Part shown: positions 6,970-13,981 of the stretch, one piece after another | Numbering within the stretch: position 1 is the stretch's first letter | Layout of the letters: each line of letters starts with the position of its first letter | NCBI GenBank assembly: GCA_964628455.1 | Contig: CAZVPD010000082.1 | Span: 1-16,803, forward strand | Origin: JAQVWU01 sp964628455 | Lineage (GTDB): Bacteria > Bacillota > Clostridia > Oscillospirales > CAG-272 | Direction of reading: 5' to 3' | Length of the DNA: 16,803 nucleotides | Translations under genes and position numbers: made by a program | Notes under the pieces: generated by a model | The model's input: the letters and a program-made list of their open reading frames with translations, nothing else | Told to the model about the DNA's origin: nothing | Databases searched by the model: none

Positions 6970-8985
6970 ATGAAAATTGTCACATCCGGCGCCGAGGAAC
7001 GGCGCGCCCGGGAAATCTTCGACGCTTTATGGAGCGATGTGTCCTCCCTGCCGCTTTCTTTTGATATCGGGGAGGAGAATTTCCGGGGGTTCGGCAGCGA
7101 TTTTACCGTCAGCCGCAGCGAGCGGGAGGAAAACGGAGCCTTTCACCTGACGCTGACCGCGATGTACCGGGACTGCCTTGAGATCACGGTCCGCGCCCTC
7201 TATCACACCGGATACGCGGCTTTCGAATGGACGGTCTGGTTTGAAAACAAAGGGACGGGTAATTCGCCCGTCCTGTCCCGGATAAAAGCATGCGATATCC
7301 TTCTGACCGGAATGAGCCATATGGTCCTGCATCATGATACCGGCGACGACGTGGGCGACCGGGGGGGCTTTTTGTCCTCCGCGACGGCTTTGAATTTCGG
7401 CATGAAGATGACGTTCGAAGGGCCGCTCGGACGTCCGACCGCTTTTCAGTTCCCCTATTACAAGATCCTGCACGGGGGCGGCGGATTCTTTTTCGCCGTC
7501 GGCTGGCCGGGACAGTGGGAAGCGGAATTCGATACGCGGGGCAGCAGCGCCGACCTTCTGCGCATCACTTCCTGCCAGAAAGAATTCGCAGCCTATCTCG
7601 AACCGGGCGAACGCGTCCGCACCCCTCTGACCGCTTTTCTGTATTTTAACGGCAGGGAGGAGGAGCGAAGCGTCAATTTGTGGCGCCGCTGGTTTACCGA
7701 GAGGAATTTACGGAAGATAAACGGCGGCACGATGCCCCATCAGCTGGCCGCGACGACCGCGTACATATACGGCGAGATGGTGAACGCGACCGACCGGAAT
7801 CAGATCGAAGCGTATGACGCCTATCGGGCGGGCGGCGTCCGGCTCGATTACTGGTGGATGGACGCCGGCTGGTATTTCCTGCGCGAGGGCAGACCCATAT
7901 CGGGCTGGCCGGAAACAGGCACGTGGATCGTGGATACCAACCGCTTCCCCTCGAAATTCGCGGATGTTTCGGGGCATCTGGCCCGTTACGGGACCAAAAC
8001 CATGCTGTGGTTTGAACCGGAGCGCACGCATCCGGGCACGGAGCTCTACGACTGCCATCCCGAGTGGCGGCTCGGCGACACGGTTCACGCCGACATGGGC
8101 AATCCTGCCTACAGGGAGTGGATGCTCGGACGCGTCTTTAAGGTGATCGACGAAGGCCAAATCTCCCTGTACCGTCAGGACTGGAACATCGACCCCCTGG
8201 ACTGCTGGAATGCCGCCGACAAAAAACGGGGCGACGGCAGGCGGGGCATATCCGAAAACCATTATGTGACCGGGATTCTTTTATACTGGGACGCCATCAT
8301 CGCGAGGTATCCGGACATGATGATCGATTCCTGCGCGTCCGGAGGACGCAGGATGGACCTCGAGACCATGCGCCGGGCGGTCCCGCTGCATAAAACCGAC
8401 GCCGATTACGGCGATTACGACAAGAAGCAGAGCATGCACTACACGCTGTTCAAGTGGCTCCCTTATTTCGGTACCCTTGTCACCGGCTGGAAAATCGAGA
8501 ATATCGTCGACGCGTATTCGCACCGTTCCGCGTATGTCGGATGGTCTGCGCTCGGATACGACTTCCGCGACGCCTCCGCGGCGCCCGGCCGGACATACGG
8601 GGACGTCGACTGGACCGCGCTGCGCGGGTATATTGCCGAACGCCGCGAGGTGATGGACAGCCTCTACGGAGATTATTACATGCTCACCCCGTATGCCTAT
8701 GACCGGGACGACAGCGTCTGGATCGGATGGGAACTATGGGACGATGCCCTCGGGGAGGGATTCATCACGATGTTCCGCCGCAAAAACAACAGCGAAAAAG
8801 AACGCAGCGTATTTCCGAAGGGGCTTGACGAAGATGTGACCTACCGCGTGGCCGTCCACGGCGAAGACGGAAAGCCGGAGCGCGAATATACGGCGCCGGG
8901 TAAAGACCTGTGCCGTGACGGTATCGTGCTTTCCATTCCCGAACCCCGCGGGTCAGCCCTTGTAAGGATCGTCAGAACAGAATAA
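6970..8985 (+). CDS. GH36-type alpha-galactosidase-like glycosidase
   Basis: Predicted cytoplasmic retaining alpha-galactosidase-like enzyme (melibiase superfamily, GH36), 671 residues. A beta-rich N-terminal domain (about 1-250) precedes the TIM barrel. Barrel landmarks are RLDYWWMDAGWY (D293, D298), TMLWFEPER, YRQDWNIDP with the likely nucleophile D404, and DSCASGGRRMDLETMRRA followed by LHKTDADY, where D477 fits the acid/base position. A small beta domain closes the protein. The acid/base strand reads HKTDAD where many family members have a W-x-SD pattern, so substrate preference may differ; alpha-N-acetylgalactosaminidase or another alpha-glycosidase is possible. The ATG at 6970 follows AAGGGGTGAT with suitable spacing; a nearby ATG at 6966 is out of frame. 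No signal peptide. It is second in the operon with the GH38 gene and is followed directly by a terminator. Confidence 0.9.
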   Translation: MKIVTSGAEERRAREIFDALWSDVSSLPLSFDIGEENFRGFGSDFTVSRSEREENGAFHLTLTAMYRDCLEITVRALYHTGYAAFEWTVWFENKGTGNSPVLSRIKACDILLTGMSHMVLHHDTGDDVGDRGGFLSSATALNFGMKMTFEGPLGRPTAFQFPYYKILHGGGGFFFAVGWPGQWEAEFDTRGSSADLLRITSCQKEFAAYLEPGERVRTPLTAFLYFNGREEERSVNLWRRWFTERNLRKINGGTMPHQLAATTAYIYGEMVNATDRNQIEAYDAYRAGGVRLDYWWMDAGWYFLREGRPISGWPETGTWIVDTNRFPSKFADVSGHLARYGTKTMLWFEPERTHPGTELYDCHPEWRLGDTVHADMGNPAYREWMLGRVFKVIDEGQISLYRQDWNIDPLDCWNAADKKRGDGRRGISENHYVTGILLYWDAIIARYPDMMIDSCASGGRRMDLETMRRAVPLHKTDADYGDYDKKQSMHYTLFKWLPYFGTLVTGWKIENIVDAYSHRSAYVGWSALGYDFRDASAAPGRTYGDVDWTALRGYIAERREVMDSLYGDYYMLTPYAYDRDDSVWIGWELWDDALGEGFITMFRRKNNSEKERSVFPKGLDEDVTYRVAVHGEDGKPEREYTAPGKDLCRDGIVLSIPEPRGSALVRIVRTE

Positions 8986-8992
8986 AAAAAGC

Positions 8993-9043
8993 AAAACAGG
9001 ATATATGAAACCGGGATCCGGAATACCTATATCCTGTTTTTTT
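8993..9043. terminator. Bidirectional intrinsic terminator
   Basis: A perfect 13-bp inverted repeat pairs AAAACAGGATATA (8993-9005) with TATATCCTGTTTT (9028-9040). It runs into a T tract to 9043 on the plus strand. On the minus strand the stem runs into further T residues (the A-rich run 8984-8990). It sits between the convergent stops of the GH36 gene and the minus-strand gene ending at 9046, so it can end both transcripts. The loop contains a GC-rich CCGG...CCGG segment. Confidence 0.88.
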
Positions 9044-9045
9044 GT

Positions 9046-10281
9046 CTAAACGGCGCCGCCGTTGTCTTTGATCCAGATATCGCGGATGACCTGTTCGGTA
9101 TCCGAACCTTTGGGGGAATAAGCCCTGTCATACGGATAGAAAGTGCCCTGGCAGATGGTCATCAGGTCGCTGCCGCTGCGAAGGGCCGCTGTCCGGGTCC
9201 CCGGCATTTCAAGCGAGCCTTTTCCCCCGTCCGCGTTTTTCACCCATTCGTACGCATACCCGAGCCAGTACTGCCGGTAGGACGGCGGCTGGTTTGCGAA
9301 CCAGCTTATCTCGTCAAAGCCCCACCAGGCCGCGTCGGCCCTGTCGACAAGTTCGGGCTCGTGTCCGCAGTAATTGTCGAGTTCGACCAGATAGGGCAGC
9401 ATTCCGGTCGTCAGTCCGCTGCGGGTCTTTCCGCCGAGGCTTCTGCCGAAAAGGGAGTCGGAATACCCTTTTCTGAGCACGATCCTCTGCGGGTCCGTTT
9501 CGCCCGGTTTGTGGCTGACCTCCTCTTCGGGCACTGCACCGCGCAGGGGAAAGCGGTGGAAGTCGAAAAGCAGAAAACCGTCGTCTCCCGTTATGCCGTG
9601 CGTGTGCGCGTTTAAAAGGACAAGACGCCGTCTCGCGTGCGCCGAGGCGTAGGCGCGTATCATGTTCATCACTTTCGTCCAGCATCTGAAGCCGGTGTCC
9701 GCCGCTCCGATCAGGTGCACCTGACCCGTATGCAGGCATTCGAAGCCGGCGTCGATAAACAGCGCGGCGCGGTAATAAAACCACATCTGCGTCTCGGTCC
9801 GGGTCATGTCGGGAACACCGGCGCCCTTTCCCCAGTGGTCGGTGAAACGGCCGTCCTCAAAAAGCATCGCGCCGTAACGGAAGCAGCGTTTTTCGGGTTC
9901 GGCGCCGAACGCTTCGAATACCCATCCCGGGATGGAGATCCGTTCGACTGCGGTAAATACCGTTTCGAAGATGCACGCTTCGAAAATAACGTCGGGGTCC
10001 GACCCGTGAAGATCCGATATCGCCTCCGCGTATTGCTTAATGACCGCTTCGTCGTTTTCCCCCATGACCCACATGGTGGACGCGCGGCCTATGAATTTCG
10101 CCCCCGTGGAAAGGACAAATCGTTTGTTCTGCGCGATATCCTCCGCCCGGAGCGATTCAAAATAAAAATGGTTGACGGCGCGGGACAGATAACCGATCAG
10201 GACCTCCTCCGATATCGTATCCCGAAAGCCGTAGTCGCGGCCCGTATTTGCGGGATGGCTGCCCGCGGTATAGGACGTCAT
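9046..10281 (-). CDS. Protein of unknown function, possible alpha/beta-barrel enzyme
   Basis: I do not recognise a family for this 411-residue protein. The start is the ATG at 10281, with GGAGGTG 6 bases upstream, rather than the GTG at 10290. There is no signal peptide or membrane segment. Hydrophobic strand-like stretches alternate with helices: RFVLSTGAKFIG, DVIFEACIFETVF, ECLHTGQVHLIG, RLVLLNAHTHGI, FLLFDFHRF, LPYLVELDN, DEISWFANQPP. Acidic or His residues sit at or near the strand ends (E101, E106, H184, H226, H228, D240, E300, D323, E324). That pattern resembles a TIM-barrel hydrolase or glycosidase, but this is inference from pattern only. Aromatic residues are unusually common (WFANQPPSYRQYWLGYAYEW), as in carbohydrate-binding clefts. 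It is transcribed divergently from a Gfo/Idh/MocA oxidoreductase and is convergent with the GH38/GH36 operon, so a role in sugar metabolism is likely. Confidence 0.85.
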   Translation of the reverse strand: MTSYTAGSHPANTGRDYGFRDTISEEVLIGYLSRAVNHFYFESLRAEDIAQNKRFVLSTGAKFIGRASTMWVMGENDEAVIKQYAEAISDLHGSDPDVIFEACIFETVFTAVERISIPGWVFEAFGAEPEKRCFRYGAMLFEDGRFTDHWGKGAGVPDMTRTETQMWFYYRAALFIDAGFECLHTGQVHLIGAADTGFRCWTKVMNMIRAYASAHARRRLVLLNAHTHGITGDDGFLLFDFHRFPLRGAVPEEEVSHKPGETDPQRIVLRKGYSDSLFGRSLGGKTRSGLTTGMLPYLVELDNYCGHEPELVDRADAAWWGFDEISWFANQPPSYRQYWLGYAYEWVKNADGGKGSLEMPGTRTAALRSGSDLMTICQGTFYPYDRAYSPKGSDTEQVIRDIWIKDNGGAV

Positions 10282-10309
10282 AAAAAACACCTCCGTGATT
10301 CCGTTTATA

Positions 10310-10338
10310 CTGTACCATATAAAGTTCCGTTTGTACAG
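10310..10338. promoter_or_regulatory. Inverted repeat CTGTAC-N17-GTACAG, candidate operator
   Basis: CTGTAC (10310-10315) and GTACAG (10333-10338) form a perfect 6-bp inverted repeat with centres 23 bp apart. It lies between two divergent genes. For the plus gene it is just upstream of the -35 box. For the minus gene one arm directly abuts a TATAAA (-10-like, 10303-10308 read on the minus strand) that has no good -35 box. This is the layout of an activator or shared-regulator site. The arms are short, so this stays tentative. Confidence 0.35.
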
Positions 10339-10346
10339 ACATTTAT

Positions 10347-10375
10347 TTGACAGGTTTTGTTTTATATGCTATATT
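10347..10375 (+). promoter_or_regulatory. Strong sigma-A promoter for the Gfo/Idh/MocA gene
   Basis: TTGACA (10347-10352) is a perfect -35 box, followed after 17 bases by TATATT (10370-10375). Transcription would start near 10382, about 40 bases before the ATG at 10422. Confidence 0.8.
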
Positions 10376-10421
10376 GAAAGCGGCGCATCCCCCCGTATTG
10401 TTTTTAAAAAGGAGAAGGATC

Positions 10422-11414
10422 ATGATGAATATAGCTTTTGCGGGTTTCAGGCACGGCCACATTTTCGACCTCTGGAACAGGGCGGAAAACAATGCGCAGG
10501 TGCATATCTCCGGTTCGTGGGAGGGCGACGCCGCAACCCGCACCGTCTGCACCGCGCGCGGGATAGAATTCGTCTATCCCGATTTTGAAGATATCCTGAA
10601 CGACGGCGCCGTCGACACCGTGGCGATAGGGGATTATTACGGCGTGCGGGGCAGCCTTGCCGTAAAAGCTCTCTCCGCCGGAAAGCATGTCATTGCCGAC
10701 AAACCGCTCTGCACGTCGCCGGGCGAGCTTGACCGGATCGAGTCGCTTTCAAAAGAAAAATCGCTGTCTGTTTTCTGCATGTATTCGATGCGTTATGAAG
10801 CCAACGCCGCCGCGGTCCGGAAGATCATCTCGGAGGGCCGAATAGGCGAAGTCCGCAGCGTATACTTCGGCGGGCAGCACCCGCTCAACGCGGGCACCCG
10901 TCCGTCGTGGTATTTCGAAAAAGGGAAACACGGGGGGACCATCAACGACATCGGCATTCACGGCGTCGACTTCCTGCGATACGCGGCGGGGCTTCGTTGC
11001 GAAAAAATCAATGCCGCGCGCTGCTGGAATGCCTTCGCGAAAGACCATCCGGATTTTAAGGACAGCGCCCAGTTCATGCTCGAGATGCAGAACGGCGCCG
11101 GCGTGATAGCCGACGTGTCCTATGCGGCGCCCGATTCTTTTTCCTACTCGCTGCCCGTTTACTGGCTGTTTATGATCTGGGGTTCGGAGGGCATGCTGAA
11201 ATTCAATGCCGGATCAGGCCCTGTAGAAGCTTACTTCAGGGGTGCGGACAGCGTCGGGCATATCAGGGGAAGCGCTCCGAAGGACGATTATCTGACGGAC
11301 CTTATGACCGAAATAAAGGGCGGCAGGCCGAAGATTCTGTCCACCGCGGAAGTGCTTGCGTCCGCGCGGGACACTCTCACCATACAGGACTTCGCGGATA
11401 AATTTCAGCCGTGA
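10422..11414 (+). CDS. Gfo/Idh/MocA-family NAD(P)-dependent oxidoreductase
   Basis: Predicted cytoplasmic oxidoreductase acting on a sugar, inositol or related polyol, 330 residues, typical for the family. The N-terminal Rossmann domain starts with NIAFAGFRHGHIFDLW, in which GFRHGH replaces the more common GxGxxG. The signature EKP is DKP here (D93-K94-P95 in HVIADKPLC), a tolerated variant with the catalytic-type Lys kept. The C-terminal alpha/beta domain has GGTINDIGIHGVDFLRY, the conserved GG-x-x-DxGxHxxD motif (D176, H180, D183). GGAGAAGG precedes ATG 10422; ATG 10425 is an equally usable start. The gene stands alone downstream of a strong promoter and is divergent from the unknown 411-residue protein, which hints at a shared regulator and pathway. 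The substrate cannot be predicted. Confidence 0.9.
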   Translation: MMNIAFAGFRHGHIFDLWNRAENNAQVHISGSWEGDAATRTVCTARGIEFVYPDFEDILNDGAVDTVAIGDYYGVRGSLAVKALSAGKHVIADKPLCTSPGELDRIESLSKEKSLSVFCMYSMRYEANAAAVRKIISEGRIGEVRSVYFGGQHPLNAGTRPSWYFEKGKHGGTINDIGIHGVDFLRYAAGLRCEKINAARCWNAFAKDHPDFKDSAQFMLEMQNGAGVIADVSYAAPDSFSYSLPVYWLFMIWGSEGMLKFNAGSGPVEAYFRGADSVGHIRGSAPKDDYLTDLMTEIKGGRPKILSTAEVLASARDTLTIQDFADKFQP

Positions 11415-11518
11415 AAACCGCGGCTAAACGTGATTTACAGCCGGACCGGCGGCGTCCTGCGGAGGAAAGCGGAGTGCCGTGTTTTTATCCTATTCCGCCC
11501 GATCTTTTAGCATGGGCA

Positions 11519-11547
11519 TTGCATTCCGCGCCGGACTGTTTTATAAT
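11519..11547 (+). promoter_or_regulatory. Sigma-A promoter for the OYE/DHHW/MBOAT cluster
   Basis: TTGCAT (11519-11524) and TATAAT (11542-11547) are 17 bases apart. Transcription would start near 11554, about 34 bases before the ATG at 11588. The rest of the 173-base intergenic region shows only weak GC-rich hairpins and no convincing terminator for the preceding gene. Confidence 0.75.
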
Positions 11548-11587
11548 AGGCACAGCACTCACCCGATCTGAATAACGGAGGTTAACC

Positions 11588-12556
11588 ATGAATCTGACGA
11601 AAATACCCGAAAAATACCGCGGTCATGCCGCTTTCACGCCGGTTTCGTTCGCAAACATCATGCTCCCGGGACGGCTTGTCCGTTCCGCGACCGAACTTTT
11701 CTGCGCGGATGAAAACGGACACGTCACCGAAAAGGAATTTAAAGCTTACGAAGAACTGGCCGCCCTGCCTTTCGGCCTGATCATAACCGGACATACCTGC
11801 GTGTCGCCCGAAGGACGTTCGAACCCGGGTCAGAACGCCGTCTGGGATGACGCTTTTATCGAAGATCAGTCGCGTCTGGCGGCGTCGGTCCGCCGCGGAG
11901 GAAGCAAAGTCATCCTGCAGATCGGACACGGGGGAATGAAAGCCGAACGCTCAAACGGCGGGCGACCGGTTTATACCCCGGACAGCATGACTGCGGGACA
12001 GATACGCGAAACGACCGCCGCTTTTGCCGAAGCCGCGAAACGGGCCCGGATCTGCGGCTTTGACGGCGTTCAGCTCCATGCCGCGCACATGTACCTGCTG
12101 TCCCAGTTTTTTTATCCTCAGTACAACCACAGGAACGACGCGTACGGCGGCTGCGCCGCGAACAGATTCCGGATCATCCTTGAAATTACCGAAGCGGTCA
12201 AAACGGCCTGCGGCAGGGAATTTCCCGTCTTCATCAAGATCAACGGGGACAATATCACCGACGGCGAACAGTATTTCGCCGATCTCTGCGAAGCCGCGGA
12301 TCTCTGTGCCGGCGCCGGCATCGAAGCGCTCGAGCTGAGCGGCTATGAATCGGTGAAACAGGGCACACCTTCGGAACCGTATTTTCTGAAAACGGCGCTC
12401 CGCCTGATGCGGCATACGGATCTGCCGCTCATGCTCGTCGGAGGTATCAGAAAAAGGGAAGAGATCGAAGAGATCCTCGCTTCGGGTATAAAAACCGTCT
12501 CTTTCTGCAGGCCCGTCATGCAGAATTATGCTTTTATCACGGAGCTTTTTTCATAA
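11588..12556 (+). CDS. Old Yellow Enzyme-family NADH:flavin oxidoreductase, single domain
   Basis: Predicted FMN-dependent oxidoreductase with a TIM-barrel fold, 322 residues. Landmarks in order are LVRSATELF near 30-38 (FMN region), VILQIGHGG (Q111, H114), and GFDGVQLHAAHMYLLSQFF with the H164/H167 pair. These are followed by YNHRNDAYGG and NRFRIILEI, the best-known stretch of the family. LMLVGGIR near the end would bind the FMN phosphate. The usual GRPLIADPD stretch reads CRPVMQNYAF here, and the protein stops there. It lacks the Cys-rich 4Fe-4S and C-terminal domains of 2,4-dienoyl-CoA reductase-type members. GGAGG lies before ATG 11588. It is first in an apparent operon with the two cell-surface acylation genes (42 bases to the next start). 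The substrate is unknown; an enoate or quinone-like compound is usual for the family. Confidence 0.92.
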   Translation: MNLTKIPEKYRGHAAFTPVSFANIMLPGRLVRSATELFCADENGHVTEKEFKAYEELAALPFGLIITGHTCVSPEGRSNPGQNAVWDDAFIEDQSRLAASVRRGGSKVILQIGHGGMKAERSNGGRPVYTPDSMTAGQIRETTAAFAEAAKRARICGFDGVQLHAAHMYLLSQFFYPQYNHRNDAYGGCAANRFRIILEITEAVKTACGREFPVFIKINGDNITDGEQYFADLCEAADLCAGAGIEALELSGYESVKQGTPSEPYFLKTALRLMRHTDLPLMLVGGIRKREEIEEILASGIKTVSFCRPVMQNYAFITELFS

Positions 12557-12598
12557 GCGCCGTACCGGAACAAATACGACGGGGGTGAAGGATGAAGA

Positions 12599-13960
12599 AT
12601 GAAGGACAAAACGTTTATTGCCGTTGTCTGTTCGATACTGCTGTTCTTTTTTTCGGTTTCGCCTTTTATTTACGCGCTGAGTTCGGCCGGAGTCCTGGAC
12701 GCTCTGAACACGAAAAACCTGATCGTGACCGAAAAAGTATACGGACCCGATGTTTTCGGTCATAGAATCCTCAACACGGCCGAACGGGCCAGGACGCTGC
12801 TGCGGAATGTCTACATCAACTGCATTCCGTTTTACGATACGGCCGTTTCCTCGGTCCGGTTTGCGGAAGTATCCCTGCTCGGACTGACCGGGCGCCTTGC
12901 GGAACCCTTTTTCAGCCGTCCCCCGGAGGACGCGCCGCCGTCCCCGGACACCGCCCCGACGGGCAGCGGGGAAGATACGCTCCCCGAAACGGAACCTCTT
13001 CCGCCCCCCGTCGAATACCTGTCCGTGCCGGTGTGGGGGGACGGCAGGCCCTTTATCTATGCGATCGAACCGCTCAAAGTCATGGAACGGGTGGAAGGCG
13101 CGTCCGGGGACGAACTTCAGAAGCTTACGGAGATGCAGCTTGCGCATATCCACCGCCTGAAAGAAGCGGCGGACGGGATCAATTACTACGTGTATATGGG
13201 GACAAGGCTTCAGGAAACGGAAATGTATGACGACATGATCACCGGCCCCGATTCCACAGTCCGGTATTACGAATATTTCAGGGATCATCTGGACAGCGAT
13301 ATCCGGTTCGACCGGTTCAGGATGGATACCCCCGACGACAGGTTAAACAAGAAATTCAGGTCCGACCACCACTGGAATATTTACGGTGCCTACGAGGGTT
13401 ACAGGCAGATCATCTCGATGATGGCCGAAGATTCTCCCGAAATCGGCGCTCCGAACGAATATGAGGTCATAAAGATACCGGGAATAAAGTGGATCGGTTC
13501 GCTGGGTTCGGCGGCGGGGCAGACGGATATGGGCTATGCGGATGATTTTTATATTCTGGATCTGACCGACCTGCCGGATTTCAGCGGAAACGACTATGAC
13601 CTGAAAGGCCTTCAGCAGAGTTTTACCGCGGGTGAGTTCAATAAGTTCGGCGTCAGCTTCGACTATTACGTCGCTTTTAACCAGCCGCAGGACAGATACA
13701 TCTTCGAGGGAAACCATACGGGGAGGAATCTGCTTCTGCTGGGGGATTCGTATTCCTGGTCGATATCTGCGATCCTGGCGTCTCATTTTGATACGACTGT
13801 CTGCTTTATCCGTCCCTGGACCGTCGCAAACGACGTGACGTACGATTACCGTCAGCTGATCGAGGACAACGGGATCACGGACGTGCTGATCCTGCTTTAT
13901 TCGAGCCGTCTGCTGTTCGGATATGACTCGACCGATTTCGGCCGGATGCTGACCGGATGA
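12599..13960 (+). CDS. DHHW-motif protein, AlgX/AlgJ-like SGNH-type polysaccharide O-acetylation partner
   Basis: Predicted membrane-anchored extracellular protein of 453 residues. An N-terminal hydrophobic segment (about 5-30) is followed by a short domain, then a linker (about 105-142) rich in Pro, Glu, Asp and Thr, then an SGNH/AlgX-like domain. FRSDHHWNIYGAYEGY contains the DHHW motif (D256-W259; D256 and H258 fit the D-x-H-W pair). LLLLGDSYSWS carries the likely nucleophile S384 in a GDSYS motif. Together these give the Ser-His-Asp set of AlgJ/AlgX-type acetyltransferases. The downstream MBOAT gene begins 21 bases after the stop, the usual pairing: the MBOAT passes acyl groups across the membrane and this protein moves them to a polysaccharide. 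ATG 12599 is chosen because GAAGGA precedes it and the signal anchor starts at once; ATG 12592 is out of frame. The polysaccharide acceptor is not identifiable here. Confidence 0.88.
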   Translation: MKDKTFIAVVCSILLFFFSVSPFIYALSSAGVLDALNTKNLIVTEKVYGPDVFGHRILNTAERARTLLRNVYINCIPFYDTAVSSVRFAEVSLLGLTGRLAEPFFSRPPEDAPPSPDTAPTGSGEDTLPETEPLPPPVEYLSVPVWGDGRPFIYAIEPLKVMERVEGASGDELQKLTEMQLAHIHRLKEAADGINYYVYMGTRLQETEMYDDMITGPDSTVRYYEYFRDHLDSDIRFDRFRMDTPDDRLNKKFRSDHHWNIYGAYEGYRQIISMMAEDSPEIGAPNEYEVIKIPGIKWIGSLGSAAGQTDMGYADDFYILDLTDLPDFSGNDYDLKGLQQSFTAGEFNKFGVSFDYYVAFNQPQDRYIFEGNHTGRNLLLLGDSYSWSISAILASHFDTTVCFIRPWTVANDVTYDYRQLIEDNGITDVLILLYSSRLLFGYDSTDFGRMLTG

Positions 13961-13981
13961 CCGGCGGGGAGGGGTGGTTTT

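Noticed and set aside
10282..10290. GTG at 10290 as the start of the unknown protein
   Set aside because: It overlaps the GGAGGTG ribosome site itself; ATG 10281 has proper spacing.
9637..10350. Plus-strand open frame opposite the unknown 411-residue gene
   Set aside because: The minus frame has the better ribosome site, protein-like strand/helix pattern and a terminator at its end; the plus frame is rich in Arg, Gly and His with no structure.
11415..11500. GC-rich hairpins after the oxidoreductase gene as a terminator
   Set aside because: The stems are only 4-5 bp and the T run is offset, so there is not enough support.
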